A DNA stretch of 64,000 nucleotides from Dryocosmus kuriphilus. Taxonomy: Eukaryota; Arthropoda; Insecta; Hymenoptera; Cynipidae. The translations under genes and the position numbers were made by a program. Under the pieces are notes generated by a model, which saw only the letters and a program-made list of their open reading frames with translations, did not search any database and was not told where the DNA came from. The stretch lies in assembly GCA_038277395.1 (NCBI GenBank), contig CM076192.1, positions 131,823,570-131,887,569 of the forward strand. The letters are read 5' to 3'. Below are positions 31,520-42,386 of the stretch, in pieces; position 1 is the first letter of the stretch; each line of letters opens with the position of its first letter.

Positions 31520-32950
31520 CCGGACAATGAATCAGAATGTTGTATAAGACATTTATAAACTCAGGAAAGTTGGATTAAGTATGTAAAAAATTTTTGAAAA
31601 TGTATCGAATACAAAGCTTCCTATATGAGGAAGCAAAAATGTATAAAATGTATACGTCTGCCTGTATAAGTTTGTGTATAATATTACTCGAGTATCGTAA
31701 GAGAAGCGTTAAATATAAATATGTGTTATCGAAAAAGTCCGAAACCATGTGTGATTTCGAGATTTGCCTGACTGACACTGACTTGTAATGTAATTTGACG
31801 ATTTTTTTTACATTACCTGCATGTTTTAAATTGCAAAATGTAAACTGTCCCATTCATGGTAATATTAATAAACCACTGTATTAAGAGCATCTGACACACT
31901 AAAATACCTACATTATTAACCGGAATTTGTAGGGTTTGTCTATTTTTTTTAACCTAAGAACTTTTTTATGGACAGAGTTTCAGTCAAATATATTAATTAT
32001 AAAAAAAAATTCATTGAGGTCGGTAGTATAGGTATGTTACTGTGTCACATGCCCTTAACAATAATTCGATGGAAGATGATTTTGTGGAAAATTCTTGATA
32101 AATTATTTAAGAGCGATGAATAGAATATGGTATGTTTTTTAATCAAGGATTTGTAGGACTTTATAATAACTTAACTGCATAAAATACTGACACTCTACAG
32201 AGATGCAGGCGCCAGTAAAAGAAGTCTAATAAAAAAGTCCCAATCCCATGTAGGGATCTACACTGAGAAAAAAATTTTTGAATCCAAAGAAATGCATTTC
32301 TTTGGCTCCATTGCTTTCAGTCAAAGAAATTATTTATGTGGTTTTATTGAATTTTGTTTAAAATCAAAAAACTCGTCCATTAAGTCAAAGAAATAATTTC
32401 CTTGGGCTCCATTTCTTTGATACAAAGAAATACTTCTTAATTTCGGAGAAAGTGATTATTAACTTAAAGAATTGATTTCTTTGAGAGGAATAACCTAATT
32501 TTCTTGAATCTAACTTTTGTACTGAAAGAAATATTTCTTTGGTTCGCTGATATCGAAGCTTTGAATTGAAAACTATGTTTTTCAAATTTAACAATTGAAT
32601 AATGCATGGATCAAGTACTGTGGCTTCTTTGATTCAAAGAAATATTTGAAAAACTGAAGGATATATTATTTAATTCAAAGAAACATTTATTTCATATAGT
32701 GGACTTGGTACTCTTATTTCAATAAAACAGTTCATTGGTCGCATGAAGTAATTTCTTACTTAAGTATTAATTTTTGTACTTCAAAGAAATATTTCTTTTG
32801 ATGGATTAGGTGGAGTGATCCAAATCAAAGAAATATTCAGAAAACTGAAAGGAATATTATTTAAGTCAAAGAGACATTTATTTCACATACTCGTGTAGAA
32901 ATTGCCAAGTTATGCCTAGATTCATTGTTGGCCATCTGGTGGTCCTAGAC

Positions 32951-33268
32951 AGTGTTGGGTAAGTTCCTCTATAAAAAGTAACTCGTTGCAGTTACGTTAC
33001 TTTACAAAAAAAGTAACTCGTTACCGTTACAGTTACTTTTTAAAAAAAGTAACTCGTTACAGTTACAGATAATAGTGAAAGTAACTTGAGTTACTTTCAA
33101 AGTTACTTTTCATATCCCTCCAACTAATTTTTATACAAAGTAACGAAAAAGTAAATAAAAAAAAGTTACCAGTTACTGGGAAAATAGTAATTAAGTTGCG
33201 TTACAGTTACATTTTCGAAAAGTAACGAAGTTACTGAAAAAGTTAAAAGTAACGTAACAGGTGCCCCT
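32951..33268. repeat. GTAACTCGTTACAGTTAC-rich nested element
   Basis: Begins CAGTGTTGGGTAAGTTCC and consists of imperfect palindromic AAAGTAACTCGTTACAGTTAC motifs in both orientations. A related end occurs at 7,990-8,092. Such CAGTGTTGGG-ended elements are widespread in animals and usually attributed to hAT-type MITEs; family membership here is inferred. Confidence 0.6.
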
Positions 33269-33810
33269 GAGAACAAATTATAAGAATAGGACTTAGTCTG
33301 GTCCTAGCGAGATCAGCCTGTTTATTCATCTTACTCAATTCAACAATCATCAGCTTAAATTTTATTTTTATTTCATCATAAATTAAAAATAAGATAGAAG
33401 GTATGCTCCCTATCTAGATAAAAGCAATGAAGTAATAATACCATTTATTTTATTTAACGTGAAACAAAGTATTAAAGTTTTCATGGGTCAGACGCTAGTT
33501 AGCCCGTCATGATCGCGAATTTTTCCAAGTGTCAAATGGAAAACCTTTTTTGTTGCAAAACCAACAACAAGCAGGGTGCTCAAAAATACAAAAATTGAAA
33601 AATTAACATTAAAAAAAAAGTATTTTTTTCCTCATTATCAAGACAGTCTTTTTTCCTTATAATGCAAAAATTATCAGAAACATATTGTTACAGATTGAAA
33701 TAAATTGTATTGAAATATGTACGAGGTTTATTTAAAATAATGTTTTATGCGATTGTAATGTCTGTATCAAATAAGTGATCCTCTTTTGAAATAAGGAACA
33801 AATTGTAATA

Positions 33811-33884
33811 TTTGGTAGTATAGTGGTTAGCGCGTTCGATTTATACTTAGGCGGTCAGGGTTCGATTCTCGGTGTGGCGAGTTT
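33811..33884 (+). repeat. tRNA-like sequence (SINE head or tRNA pseudogene)
   Basis: A box TAGTATAGTGG (33,819-33,829) and B box GGTTCGATTCT (33,861-33,871) have tRNA-like spacing. The anticodon and acceptor stems do not pair, so a functional tRNA is unlikely. Confidence 0.5.
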
Positions 33885-34919
33885 TCTGCGAATGCGTTTT
33901 CATAGCGTTATAATTAAAATAAAAGTTAGGACATGTCAAGAACCATCGATTTCTTTAATAACTGGAATCTTTTCAGTTTCATTTTTTTTAAATCAACTAT
34001 TTCCTTGTAGTTTGGGTCATGTCAAAAAAACTTTTATTTACTCAAAGTGATATTAATTTGCGTGTAATAGTTATCTCTTTAATTTTACGGTACACTTATT
34101 TAAATTGATGTAATGACTTCTTATATCAAACAGTTATTTTTTTAAGTTAAGAAAATATCTGCGTCGTTCAACGAATGTCATAGTATCAAATAAATATATT
34201 TTTGACCTAATAACTTTCTGTTTGAATTTACTCTCTACTTATTCAAATTAAAATAATGACTCCTAATATCAAACAATTATTTCTTACAATTAATCGAATA
34301 TTTTTTTCGCTCAACGAATATTTCACAGCATCAAATAAATATTTCTTTGCCTTCATCATTACCTTCCTTAGATACAAAAAAAATATTTCTTTGAACTGAA
34401 GAAATATTGATGCAACCACATTCTGCTCTACCATTCCTTTGAATCAAAGAAATTTTCCTTGACTTAAATACTTCTTTTTCTCAGTGTATAAATCATGCAC
34501 TGTATTGATTTTTTATTTGAAAATTTTTTTGAAAACGACACATCACTCTAATTTATAATTTCTTTCTTAACTAGCTTAGATTGCATTATATAATTATATA
34601 TTCATGTATTTTCAAAAAATTAAAAGTATAATTGAGACTTTACTGTTCTAGATATTATTATGCATTTTTCTAACCATTTCTTTTTTGTCCTGATACAAAA
34701 GCGCTATATTTTTGAAAAAAAGTAATATAATTGTTAATAAAGTCAAAATTATAATTCAGTCGATAGCATTCAAATTTGTAACAGAGCTTATAGGTAACAC
34801 GTTTAAAAAAACGTCAAAAATATTCGTGTTTGGATTTGAATGACGCTAAAGTTCTTTCACTGATATAGTTGAAATGGTAATAACATGGCTTAAAATTTAG
34901 GAGTTGACTTATATTATTT

Positions 34920-34960
34920 ATATTTATATTATTATATATATATGTATATTATATTATATT

Positions 34961-34995
<35 letters not shown>
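34920..34995. repeat. AT dinucleotide microsatellite
   Basis: Long TA/ATT run, nearly pure from 34,965 to 34,990. Confidence 0.95.
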
Positions 34996-34996
<1 letters not shown>

Positions 34997-36774
34997 GTAC
35001 ATATATGTGCATATAAAAAGTAATTAATTAAATATTTTAGCAGTGTAAAACGATTTTTTAAATGTTTTTTTAGTAATTTTTTTAATGTACGCATTTGGCA
35101 TGGGTGAACTTAACAGGTACCAATACTTTTTAATGCGAAGTATCCAAATTCTCGACTCGCTGTTTCAAGATCAGTGCATATGAATTAAATGTGATTCAAT
35201 AGTTTTGAATGCAAAGCATGTACAATGAAATCTCGTATTCAGCGTGGTAAAGTTTAATGTGAACCAATACTTTTGAATATCTTGTCTCCGCATCAGAAAG
35301 CAGAATTAAATACGCATTCAAAATGCTAATACTTTTAAATACTGTATAATCCTACGTTTCTTACCGGAATGCATATTGTTTATTTAGTATCTGCTTCGCG
35401 CTCGCTCTTTGTGCTTACCCCTAATTTATGCGTATACATTTTAGAAGTAGGGGTCAAACCTTTAACATCTGCATTTTGATAATAGTAATAATAATAAACC
35501 CTTTCGCTGCAGCTTCTTTGGCTTTCAAATCTCTGTAACATCTTGAACTCTGTTATATTAGAATTAATTACTTCTTGTAATTATTTATGTATCTCTATAC
35601 GGGACTGATTATTCAGGTAGTGAAATATAAAGTAGAAATTCTATTTTTCATCATTATTTTAATATTTGTTCCTTATTTTGCAATAATATTTTATTATTTA
35701 TTCGTAAACACTCTGAGAAGTGTATAATTTTCATAAGTGCATATTATTATAATTCATATTGATATTAAAATATTGCTTGGAAAAAAATTTTTAAATCATT
35801 TTGAGATTAACAATTTTTCTTCCTAATATTTTATAATATCTTGCATAGTTATCATAGTTATCTTGACTTGTTATAAAAATAATGTTTATAATTAAAAAAT
35901 ATATTTTATTACATTTTAGATTGGCTAGGCTTTCATAATTTATTCCCAACTGCATTGTTATAATTAATGTTAAAAAATTCTTCCCAGCATACAAAAAATA
36001 TTTTATTTGTAGACTTCCTCTCTGGTAACTAATTTATTTACTTTATTACGGAATGAATAAATTCAATAACGAGGGCCACCAAGCTTTAAGATTATACATC
36101 CTGGAGCTAAATTATTTAGCTCCGGTACGGTTAGGGACAATTATTTTCAACTCAGGTACGGTCCGAAATTCTAGAAAGGAAAATAATTTCCACTCCGAGC
36201 AGAAATAACCACTCAGTTCACTTATTTTAAAACCAGTAGGAAGAAAATAGTTATCGTGAATTTTGAAATCCCACGGATGTAAAAAGGTTGTGCCTTACTA
36301 ACAGGTAAACTCATAAACTAAACGTTAGGCGAGAATTTGTGTTCAAATACAGTCTGGTACTTCATAGCCGGGTAAAATTAAAATCCAACTCGGTGTCTAA
36401 GCATTCGTAGTGTCATTTACAACCGTACCTGCGGCTTAAAAATCCCACTCTTCCTAGTTTTGAAATTCTAAGGAGGAAAATATAACCGGAGTAAAACTTT
36501 CGTACCGGGTCCCTGTCTCAAAGTGAAATTATTTTCAGCCTTTCTATTCCTGCTTTTACTTTTAATACGCTTCCGTTAAATTTTACTAACAAGGGGACCT
36601 TTAGGTGTGGTGTTGTTTATTTGAATTGATGCTTTCGTCAAATAGAGGTACATATCAGAGGTTTTCTGACAAAAATCAAGAAGACGCAATTCTAGCCCAT
36701 TTTCGAGAAAAACGCATTTGAAAAATTGCGAACGCATGTTCATCGAGCTATTGTAAACGTATTTCCAAGCGCCG

Positions 36775-36842
36775 CTAGGTCCCTGGTAGAGTGCTTGGCT
36801 GATAGTCATAAGGTTGCGCGTTCGATTCTCGTTAAACACCCT
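36775..36842 (+). repeat. tRNA-like sequence (possible SINE head)
   Basis: TGGTAGAGTGCTTGGC (36,783-36,798) resembles an A box and GCGTTCGATTCTCG (36,816-36,829) a B box, about 34 nt apart. Stems do not pair cleanly. No tail was defined. Confidence 0.4.
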
Positions 36843-37064
36843 TTTAAAAAACAGTCTTTTATTTATCAAAATGCTTTTTTATTTAATTCTCGAATAACAT
36901 TGAACAAAATTATACCATGTAATGATTATTTATAGGTTCTTTTGAATAGAAACTCTGTTTATCGTATTTTTATGATCACTTTGTTTTGACAATTGTCCAT
37001 TTTATTAAAAATGTTTATTCTTCGATAGTTTCTAGTCTTTATGTTTTTAAATTAAAGCAGGAAC

Positions 37065-37344
37065 AATGTGTTTCAAAGAAAAATTTCAAAAAATGCAAAA
37101 CTAAAATGTTTTCTGCCAACTAAAAAAAAAAAAAAACACATAAGACATAATGTTCAATTTTATTTGAAAATGAAATTTATTACTGATTTTTTTTCATTGA
37201 TTATCATTTTAACTTTAGAATATTTACATTTAATTGAAAAAAACATAGATATAATAAAAAATGATGACTTGAAAGTAATAGATATTAATCTAACCTCAAA
37301 ATCCCATACAAATATATATATACAATATTCTTTAATTTTCTTTT
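37065..37344 (+). repeat. Duplicated inner segment of right inverted arm
   Basis: Diverged tandem duplicate of 37,545-37,790: both hold AAAATGTTTTCTGCCAACT, AACATAGATATAATAAAAA and GAAAGTAATAGATATTAATC at an offset of roughly 490 bp. The left arm has only one copy, so this duplication arose after the arms formed. Confidence 0.75.
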
Positions 37345-38192
37345 ATTATAAGTTTCAGTATGTTTCGTCAATTTTTTGGAAAATAATTTATAATCGAAAT
37401 GAAATTTGTATGTTTAACATTTATGAAGTATTCAATTAGAAAATATTTATCGTTAGTTTCGGGTACATATTTAATTTCTTCAAATCCCCGCATTTTCGCA
37501 TTGTAAAATGTTGGAAACGTTCTAAAGTTTTAATTGTAAATTACAAATAAATTAAAAAATTAAAATGTTTTCTGCCAACTTAAGTAAAACACATACGTCA
37601 TAATGTTCAATGTTATTCGAAAATGAAATTGATTATTGACTTTTTTATGAATTATCATTTTAGCTATAGAATATTCAAATTCAATTGAAAAAAAACATAG
37701 ATATAATAAAAACTGACTTGAAAGTAATAGATATTAATCTAACCGCAAAATCCCATACATATATATCCAATATATTTCAAACCTCCAGTGTCTTATAATT
37801 TACTCGCTGCAGAATCAGATCGTCTAAAACATTTCATAAGAATTCCTGAAAAACATAATGATTAAATATTTCAAAACTTCATTACATTATATTTGAAGTC
37901 TTTCTGCTACATTTGAAAAATTCATATTTGACGCCTTTCTGTTCAATGCTATCTTCATTATCAAGTATTAGACCAATGAGAACAGAGATAAAAATGTAAC
38001 GTGTGCTAACTTCTCGCGTTAACGTCGATTTTATTAAAAATGGAAAATCATCTCCATCCTCCAAATGCCTTCAAAGGCTTCAAGGTCGAAACCGATCAGT
38101 CGCGAACGCGAAGTCGGCTATCGTCGGTGAGCGCTCCAATCGTTCTTCTTCGTGCATTTTCGGCTTACGCGAGCAGCTTGTAACAAGGACAA
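37345..38192 (-). repeat. Inverted repeat, right arm, inner part
   Basis: Reverse complement of the inner and middle part of the left arm (TTATAAGTTTCAGTATGTTTCG matches 26,710-26,730; GGTCGAAACCGATCAGTCGCG matches near 25,965-25,985). It is cut at 38,192 by a LINE and resumes at 42,118. Confidence 0.85.
38179..38192 (+). repeat. Target-site duplication of purine-rich LINE, left
   Basis: TTGTAACAAGGACA(A) just before the LINE; the same bases follow it at 42,118. The uninterrupted left arm reads CTTGTAACAAGGATAACT (reverse complement of 25,880-25,900), confirming the empty site. Confidence 0.85.
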
Positions 38193-38398
38193 GAAGAAGA
38201 AAGACAAGACAGTAGGGGTAGGATACCAAAGAGCATGCGTGGGTGGGAAGTGGTACATGTGGAATGAGGACAGAGAAAGGTTAGAGCAGAATGAGAGTGA
38301 TTTTTTAGAGAAAAAATTAGGGGGGGAATATAAGGGGGAAAGAAAAAGGTGAAGGAAAGGGTAGGAGAAATATAGGGAGCAACGAATAGATTCAGGTA

Positions 38399-39556
38399 AA
38401 AGAGGAGAAGGTTAAGTTGATTTTTTGGAATGTAGCGGGAATTAAAAATAGGGATACAGATTTTTGGAATTTTATAGAAAAATTTGAGGTTGTAGGGCTA
38501 ACGGAAACCTGGATAGGGAGGAAAGATTATGAAACTATAAAAATTAAATTCCCAAGTGTTTATAGATGGGAATTACAAGGGGCTACAAGAGAAAAGGGTA
38601 AGGGTAGAGCAAGTGGAGGAATCATAACAGAAGTAAGGACCAATCTTGAAGAAAGGGAAGTGCTAGAAGGAGTTAAGAGCGAAGTGCGGGAAGGGAAGGT
38701 TAAAATAAATGGGAAATGGCATCGAATTATGAGAGTGTACAATGGGAAAAGAATGAAAGAGGTGAGGTTAAACATAGAAAAGCGTTTCAACGAGGAGAAA
38801 GAAGAAATACTAATAATACGGGGGGACTTTAGTGCCAAAATAGGGAGAATAGGCGATAGGTACGTGGATGGAGTCGTGGGGGAAAGAGATTCGAAAGACA
38901 GACTAATAAATAGCGAGGGGAAGGTACTAATAAGGATGATAGAAGACAAGAGGTGGTATATATTTAATGGTAACAAGAAAGGGGATGAGAAAGGGGAATT
39001 TACATACGTGAAAAGCAAATCGAATCCTGTCATAGATTATTTAGTTACTAATGTAGAGGGCTGGGAGTCTGTAAGGTAAATGAAAGTAGAAGGAAGAGTA
39101 GAGCCAGATCATCACCCTGTAGGCGTGTATCTGAAAAGCAGAATAAGGAAGGAATTAAGAAAGAACACGAGAGAGCTAAGCGAGAAAGAAGTGTGGACGG
39201 AAGAAGCAAAGAAGGAATATATGGGAAAAGCAGAGTATTTAGAGTTTGATAAGATAGTGTTGAGCGAGGTATGGGAGGAGTTAAAAGAAAAGGTCAAGAA
39301 GATTAGAGTCACAAAGAAATTTAGGAACAGACCGGAAAATGATCAAAATTGGACAAAAGTTTGGTGGGACGGAGATTTTAAAAAGAAGAAAAAAGAGGTA
39401 AAAAAAGAGTACAAACGGTGGAGGAGGGGTAAAAGTGAAAAGATAAATTATATCAGAGCCAGGAAGGAGTACAGGCATTTATGTAATCAGAAAGAGGAAA
39501 ACAAGAAAAAGGAATTGGAGGAGGAATTAGGGCAAATTAAAACGGAAGGGGAGGCA
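38399..39556 (+). pseudogene. LINE endonuclease and linker, disrupted
   Basis: Endonuclease for target-primed insertion. FWNVAGIKNRD (metal-binding Asn), LTETWIG (catalytic Glu), IRGDFSAKIG (about 38,819-38,842) and NPVIDYLVTN are followed by a TAA (39,077-39,079). The same frame resumes VEGRVEPDHHPVGV, where the usual SDH motif reads PDH (39,104-39,112). A Lys/Glu-rich linker runs to a TGA at 39,557-39,559. The start is not certain; an in-frame stop lies near 38,391. Confidence 0.85.
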
Positions 39557-41500
39557 TGAAAGTTCATTAATAAAATGAGAAAAAAAGGGAGTATAGGGGA
39601 TAAGATTAGCATGGATAAATGGGGCGAATATTTTAAAGAAATATTTCAAGGAATGAGTGAAGAGAGGCCTGACAGTTGGCAGAGAAGTAAACTAGAAGGG
39701 GAGGAAGAGTTGAAAGTTGAAGAGACAGAAGCGCAGATTAAAAGATTAAAGAAGGGAAAAGCAGAAGGTATTGATGGGTTAGGTAATGAGGCATGGATAT
39801 ACAGTAGAGGGGAAGTCAGAAAGAAGCTAAAAGAAGTAGTGAATATAGTATGGAAAGGTGAAGGATTGCCGGGGGAACGGAGGGAGGGATGGATAACGCC
39901 AATTCTTAAGAAAGGTGACAAAGGCTAGGTAGAAAACTGCAGGGGAATAACATTATTAAACACAGGCTACAAGGTATATGCAATGGTTTTAACCGAAAGA
40001 TTATAAAGAGAAGTAGAAGCGAAAAGAATACTCCCAGAGAGCCAGACAGGTTTCAGAGAAGGTAGAAGTACTATAGATAACATTCACATATTGCAACACG
40101 TGGTGGAGAAGGAGCTAAAGAGAAAAGGAGGGAAAATAAGTGCCTTTTTGTTGATTTGAAAGCAGCATTCCCATCGGTAGATTGAAAAATATTGTGGGAA
40201 GTAATGGGGAAGGTAGGAATAAACATAGGCTTGATAGAGAGAGTGAAGGAAATTTATAAAGAAACGAGAGATAGGGTAAAGGTGGGGAATAGAAGTTCAG
40301 AAGAATTCTGGACGGAGGTAGGACTAAGACAGGGTTGCCCACTGAGTCCGCTTCTTTTTACGATACTCATTGTGATCATGGAGGAAGAGTTCAAGAAAGG
40401 GTTAGAGGGAGGCTTGGTGGTGGGAGGGAACAGATTCTGGCCCTTAGCTTACGCGGATGATGTAGTGATAATAGCGAAGGAAGAAGAGGTGCTGGAAAAT
40501 ATGATGAAAAGACTAGAGAAGTATTTAGAGGTAATGAAGTTGGTTTTAAATGTAGCAAAGTCGAAGGTACTGGTTTTTGGGAGAAAAGATAGTAGGAAGA
40601 AGGGAAGAGAGAGTTGGAAGTGGAAGGGAGAAGGTATTGAGGAGTTCAGAGAGTTTACGTACTCAGGACTTTTATTTTTAAAAAATGGGAATGTGAAAGA
40701 TCACGTAAAATAGAGAGTTAAAAGGGCAGAGTTAGTCATGAAGAAAGTATGGGGAATAGGGGAAAATTTATTTGAAGAAGACTACAAAAGAAGAATGAGA
40801 ATGTTTGAGGCTCTGGTTTTGAGTGTGTTAATGTATGGAGTAGAAATATGGGGATGGAAAGGATACGAAGAGGAGGAAAAGTTGCATGAAAATACATAAG
40901 ATGGACGCTAGGATTGGACAGATGGACACCATGGTATATAGTTCTAAAGGAAGTAAATAGGGAAAAAGTAAAAATAAGAACAGGTAATAGAGCTTGCATG
41001 TACAAAGAAAGAATGTTCGAAAGCAATGATAGAACTATTCTGAAAGCGTGCTTGAAAGAAAGAGAACATGGAAGGGGGGTAGATAATGGAATGAAAGAAA
41101 GAGAAAAGTACTTGAATAGGTGTGGATTGTCAAAGGAATGGATCAAAGAAATGCATGCAAGGGGAATGAAGATGCAGCATGAATTGATAGAAAGAGACAG
41201 GGAAGTTTTTAAGCAAGGAATAGAAAATAGAATAAGAGAATCAAAATATAGTGAAAAATATAGATGGATAAAAATAGAGGGAACGGCAAAATATTTTGAG
41301 AAAAGAGAGGAAAGAGGATCGCAAAAATAACAGCGAAGGTAAGGTGTGGTAATATGGAATAGTGGAACAAATACTGGTGTACAGAGGAGGAAAGAAAATG
41401 CGATTTATGTGGGAGAGGTAGAGGATGTGTAAAACATTGGGTGGAAGAGTGTGAGAAGATAGAAAAAGGAAGCATGACAACGGGTAAGATCCTGCATTAG
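39557..41500 (+). pseudogene. LINE reverse transcriptase and CCHC tail, disrupted
   Basis: After the TGA the frame reads KFINKMRKKG, LKKGKAEGIDGLGNEAW and GWITPILKKGDKG to a TAG (39,926-39,928). It continues ENCRGITLLNTGYKVYA, a TAA at 40,004, QTGFREGRSTIDNI, a frameshift near 40,145, VDLKAAFPSVD, a TGA (40,183-40,185), LRQGCPLSPLLFTI and catalytic AYADDVVII (YADD at 40,450-40,461). A TAG at 40,711 precedes LSVLMYGVEIWGWKGYEEEE and a shift near 40,890. The tail carries CDLCG...CVKHWVEEC near 41,400-41,455, the terminal zinc motif. Many stops look like single transitions. Confidence 0.85.
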
Positions 41501-41644
41501 AAGGGTACAGTGGAGGTGGTGGAATGGTTGAGGATATGGGAAAAGAAAAAGAAGGATAAGAGAGAAGAGAGAAATGGAGGAAAGTGTTAGAATAAGTATC
41601 TTTCGAAAAAAAATGTCAAATTGGTTAAGAGAGATTGAGAGTAG

Positions 41645-42016
41645 AGTTGGAAAGCGTAAAGATAAAAGGGACAAAAGGCAAGATCTAGAGATAAAGCGAG
41701 AGAGAAAGAGAGCGAAAAACTAAGATGATGCGTGCGGTAGAATTAAGAAATTGTAGAGATAGAATAAGGTGTACTGGTCAATAGAAGAACGCGTTTTATG
41801 AACTGGAAATAATATAAGGCGAAGTGAAGGAGTTGGCAAGCGTAAAGAGAAATAAGACAAAAGGCAAGGGCTAGAGATAAAGCGAGAGAGAAAGAGAGAA
41901 AAACTAAGATGATGCGTGAGTTAGAATAAGAAAATGTAGCGATAGAATAAGGAGTGCTGGTCAAGAGAATAAACCGGTTATGAACTGAAAATAATGTAAG
42001 GAAAGGCGCATAAGTT
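41645..42016 (+). repeat. 186-bp tandem duplication in LINE 3' UTR
   Basis: Two units (41,645-41,830 and 41,831-42,016) share AAGCGTAAAGA, AAAAGGCAAG, GATAAAGCGAGAGAGAAAGA, AACTAAGATGATGCGTG and GATAGAATAAGG. Confidence 0.9.
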
Positions 42017-42117
42017 TTGAGTTAATTTTAGTTTGTAAAAAGTGTGCATATGCAATCTCGATGTAGCAGACTTGTCTGTATATTTTTCGGCCCCAGTGGC
42101 TAAAATAAAATAAATCG

Positions 42118-42316
42118 TTTGTAACAAGGACAACTCGTCGACTCACCGTTCGGTTTCGATCGTGCATTTTCGACCTTACATGAAGCGGCAGCTTGGGAGA
42201 GACGAAGAAACCTAGTTCTTTGTCTCACACATTAATTCGTCGCGGTGGTGGGGCTATCCACACCAAGTTGCGCCGGCTTCTTTTTCAAATATCTGAGGCC
42301 TGGTCCTGCTTCGAAC
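42118..42316 (-). repeat. Inverted repeat, right arm, outer part
   Basis: Continuation of the right arm after the LINE, starting with the target-site duplication. GCGGCAGCTTGGGAGAGACG, GTCTCACACATT, GTCGCGGTGGTG and AAGTTGCGCCGGC are the reverse complement of 25,700-25,860. Confidence 0.85.
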
Positions 42317-42386
42317 AACACTACCGCTTTAGTCCATGGTGTGTCCAATCATATAGGCCAAGTGTAGACAGAAAAATAGTAATTGT

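Larger units (their letters stand above)
30640..31640 (+). repeat. GAGGAAGC-hairpin dispersed repeat, copy 1
   Basis: Shares AGCTGTGAATTCGA, TGCTCATTTG(T/G)TGAG, CTTCCTCA(T/C)TA and a 3' part GCGACCATCCATA...CGGACAAT with 45,280-45,720. It carries short palindromes GCTTCCTCATACAGGAAGC (30,789-30,809) and GCTTCCTATATGAGGAAGC (31,617-31,635). Copy 1 holds an internal tandem expansion (30,895-31,345). Confidence 0.65.
30236..32258. other. Noncoding region with tandem and dispersed repeats
   Basis: No gene. It holds ATTATGCGAT(T/A)-rich sequence (30,280-30,400), the dispersed repeat at 30,640-31,640 and the 155-bp array and AC microsatellite listed separately. From 31,640 to 32,258 the DNA is plain AT-rich. 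Confidence 0.5.
32261..34486. mobile_element. TA-flanked DNA element with subterminal AAAGAAATATTTCTTT palindromes
   Basis: Ends are CACTGAGAAAAA (32,261) and its complement TTTTTCTCAGTG (to 34,486), each flanked by TA. The first 620 bp and last 220 bp hold about 14 copies of a CAAAGAAATATTTCTTTG-like palindrome or half-site. The middle holds a GTAAC-rich insertion and a tRNA-like segment. No transposase is encoded, so it is a non-autonomous element. The TA duplication suggests a Tc1/mariner-like mobiliser; this is inference. Confidence 0.7.
34487..37064. other. Noncoding AT-rich stretch
   Basis: No gene. It contains an AT dinucleotide microsatellite (about 34,920-34,995), an ATA tract (about 35,480-35,500) and a patch at 36,080-36,550 where AAATAATTTCCACTC/ATTATTTTCAACTC and GGTACGG motifs recur loosely. 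A tRNA-like head at 36,775 is listed separately. Confidence 0.5.
38193..42117 (+). mobile_element. APE-type LINE, strongly purine-rich sense strand
   Basis: Endonuclease, reverse transcriptase and C-terminal CCHC motif in order on the plus strand, then a 3' UTR with a 186-bp duplication and a short TAAAATAAAATAAA tail. It is flanked by a TTGTAACAAGGACA duplication. The sense strand is overwhelmingly A+G for 3.7 kb. The EN-RT arrangement and wording resemble LINEs common in ants and wasps; the clade (I/Jockey-like) is not settled. Six or more stops and frameshifts make it inactive. Confidence 0.88.

Noticed and set aside
33811..33884. Functional tRNA gene on the plus strand
   Set aside because: Good internal promoter boxes, but no pairing anticodon or acceptor stem.
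38560..39033. 157-codon Ser/Leu/Pro-rich protein opposite the LINE endonuclease, and similar minus-strand frames to 41,674
   Set aside because: Antisense of a purine-rich strand gives long Ser/Leu/Phe/Pro frames by composition.
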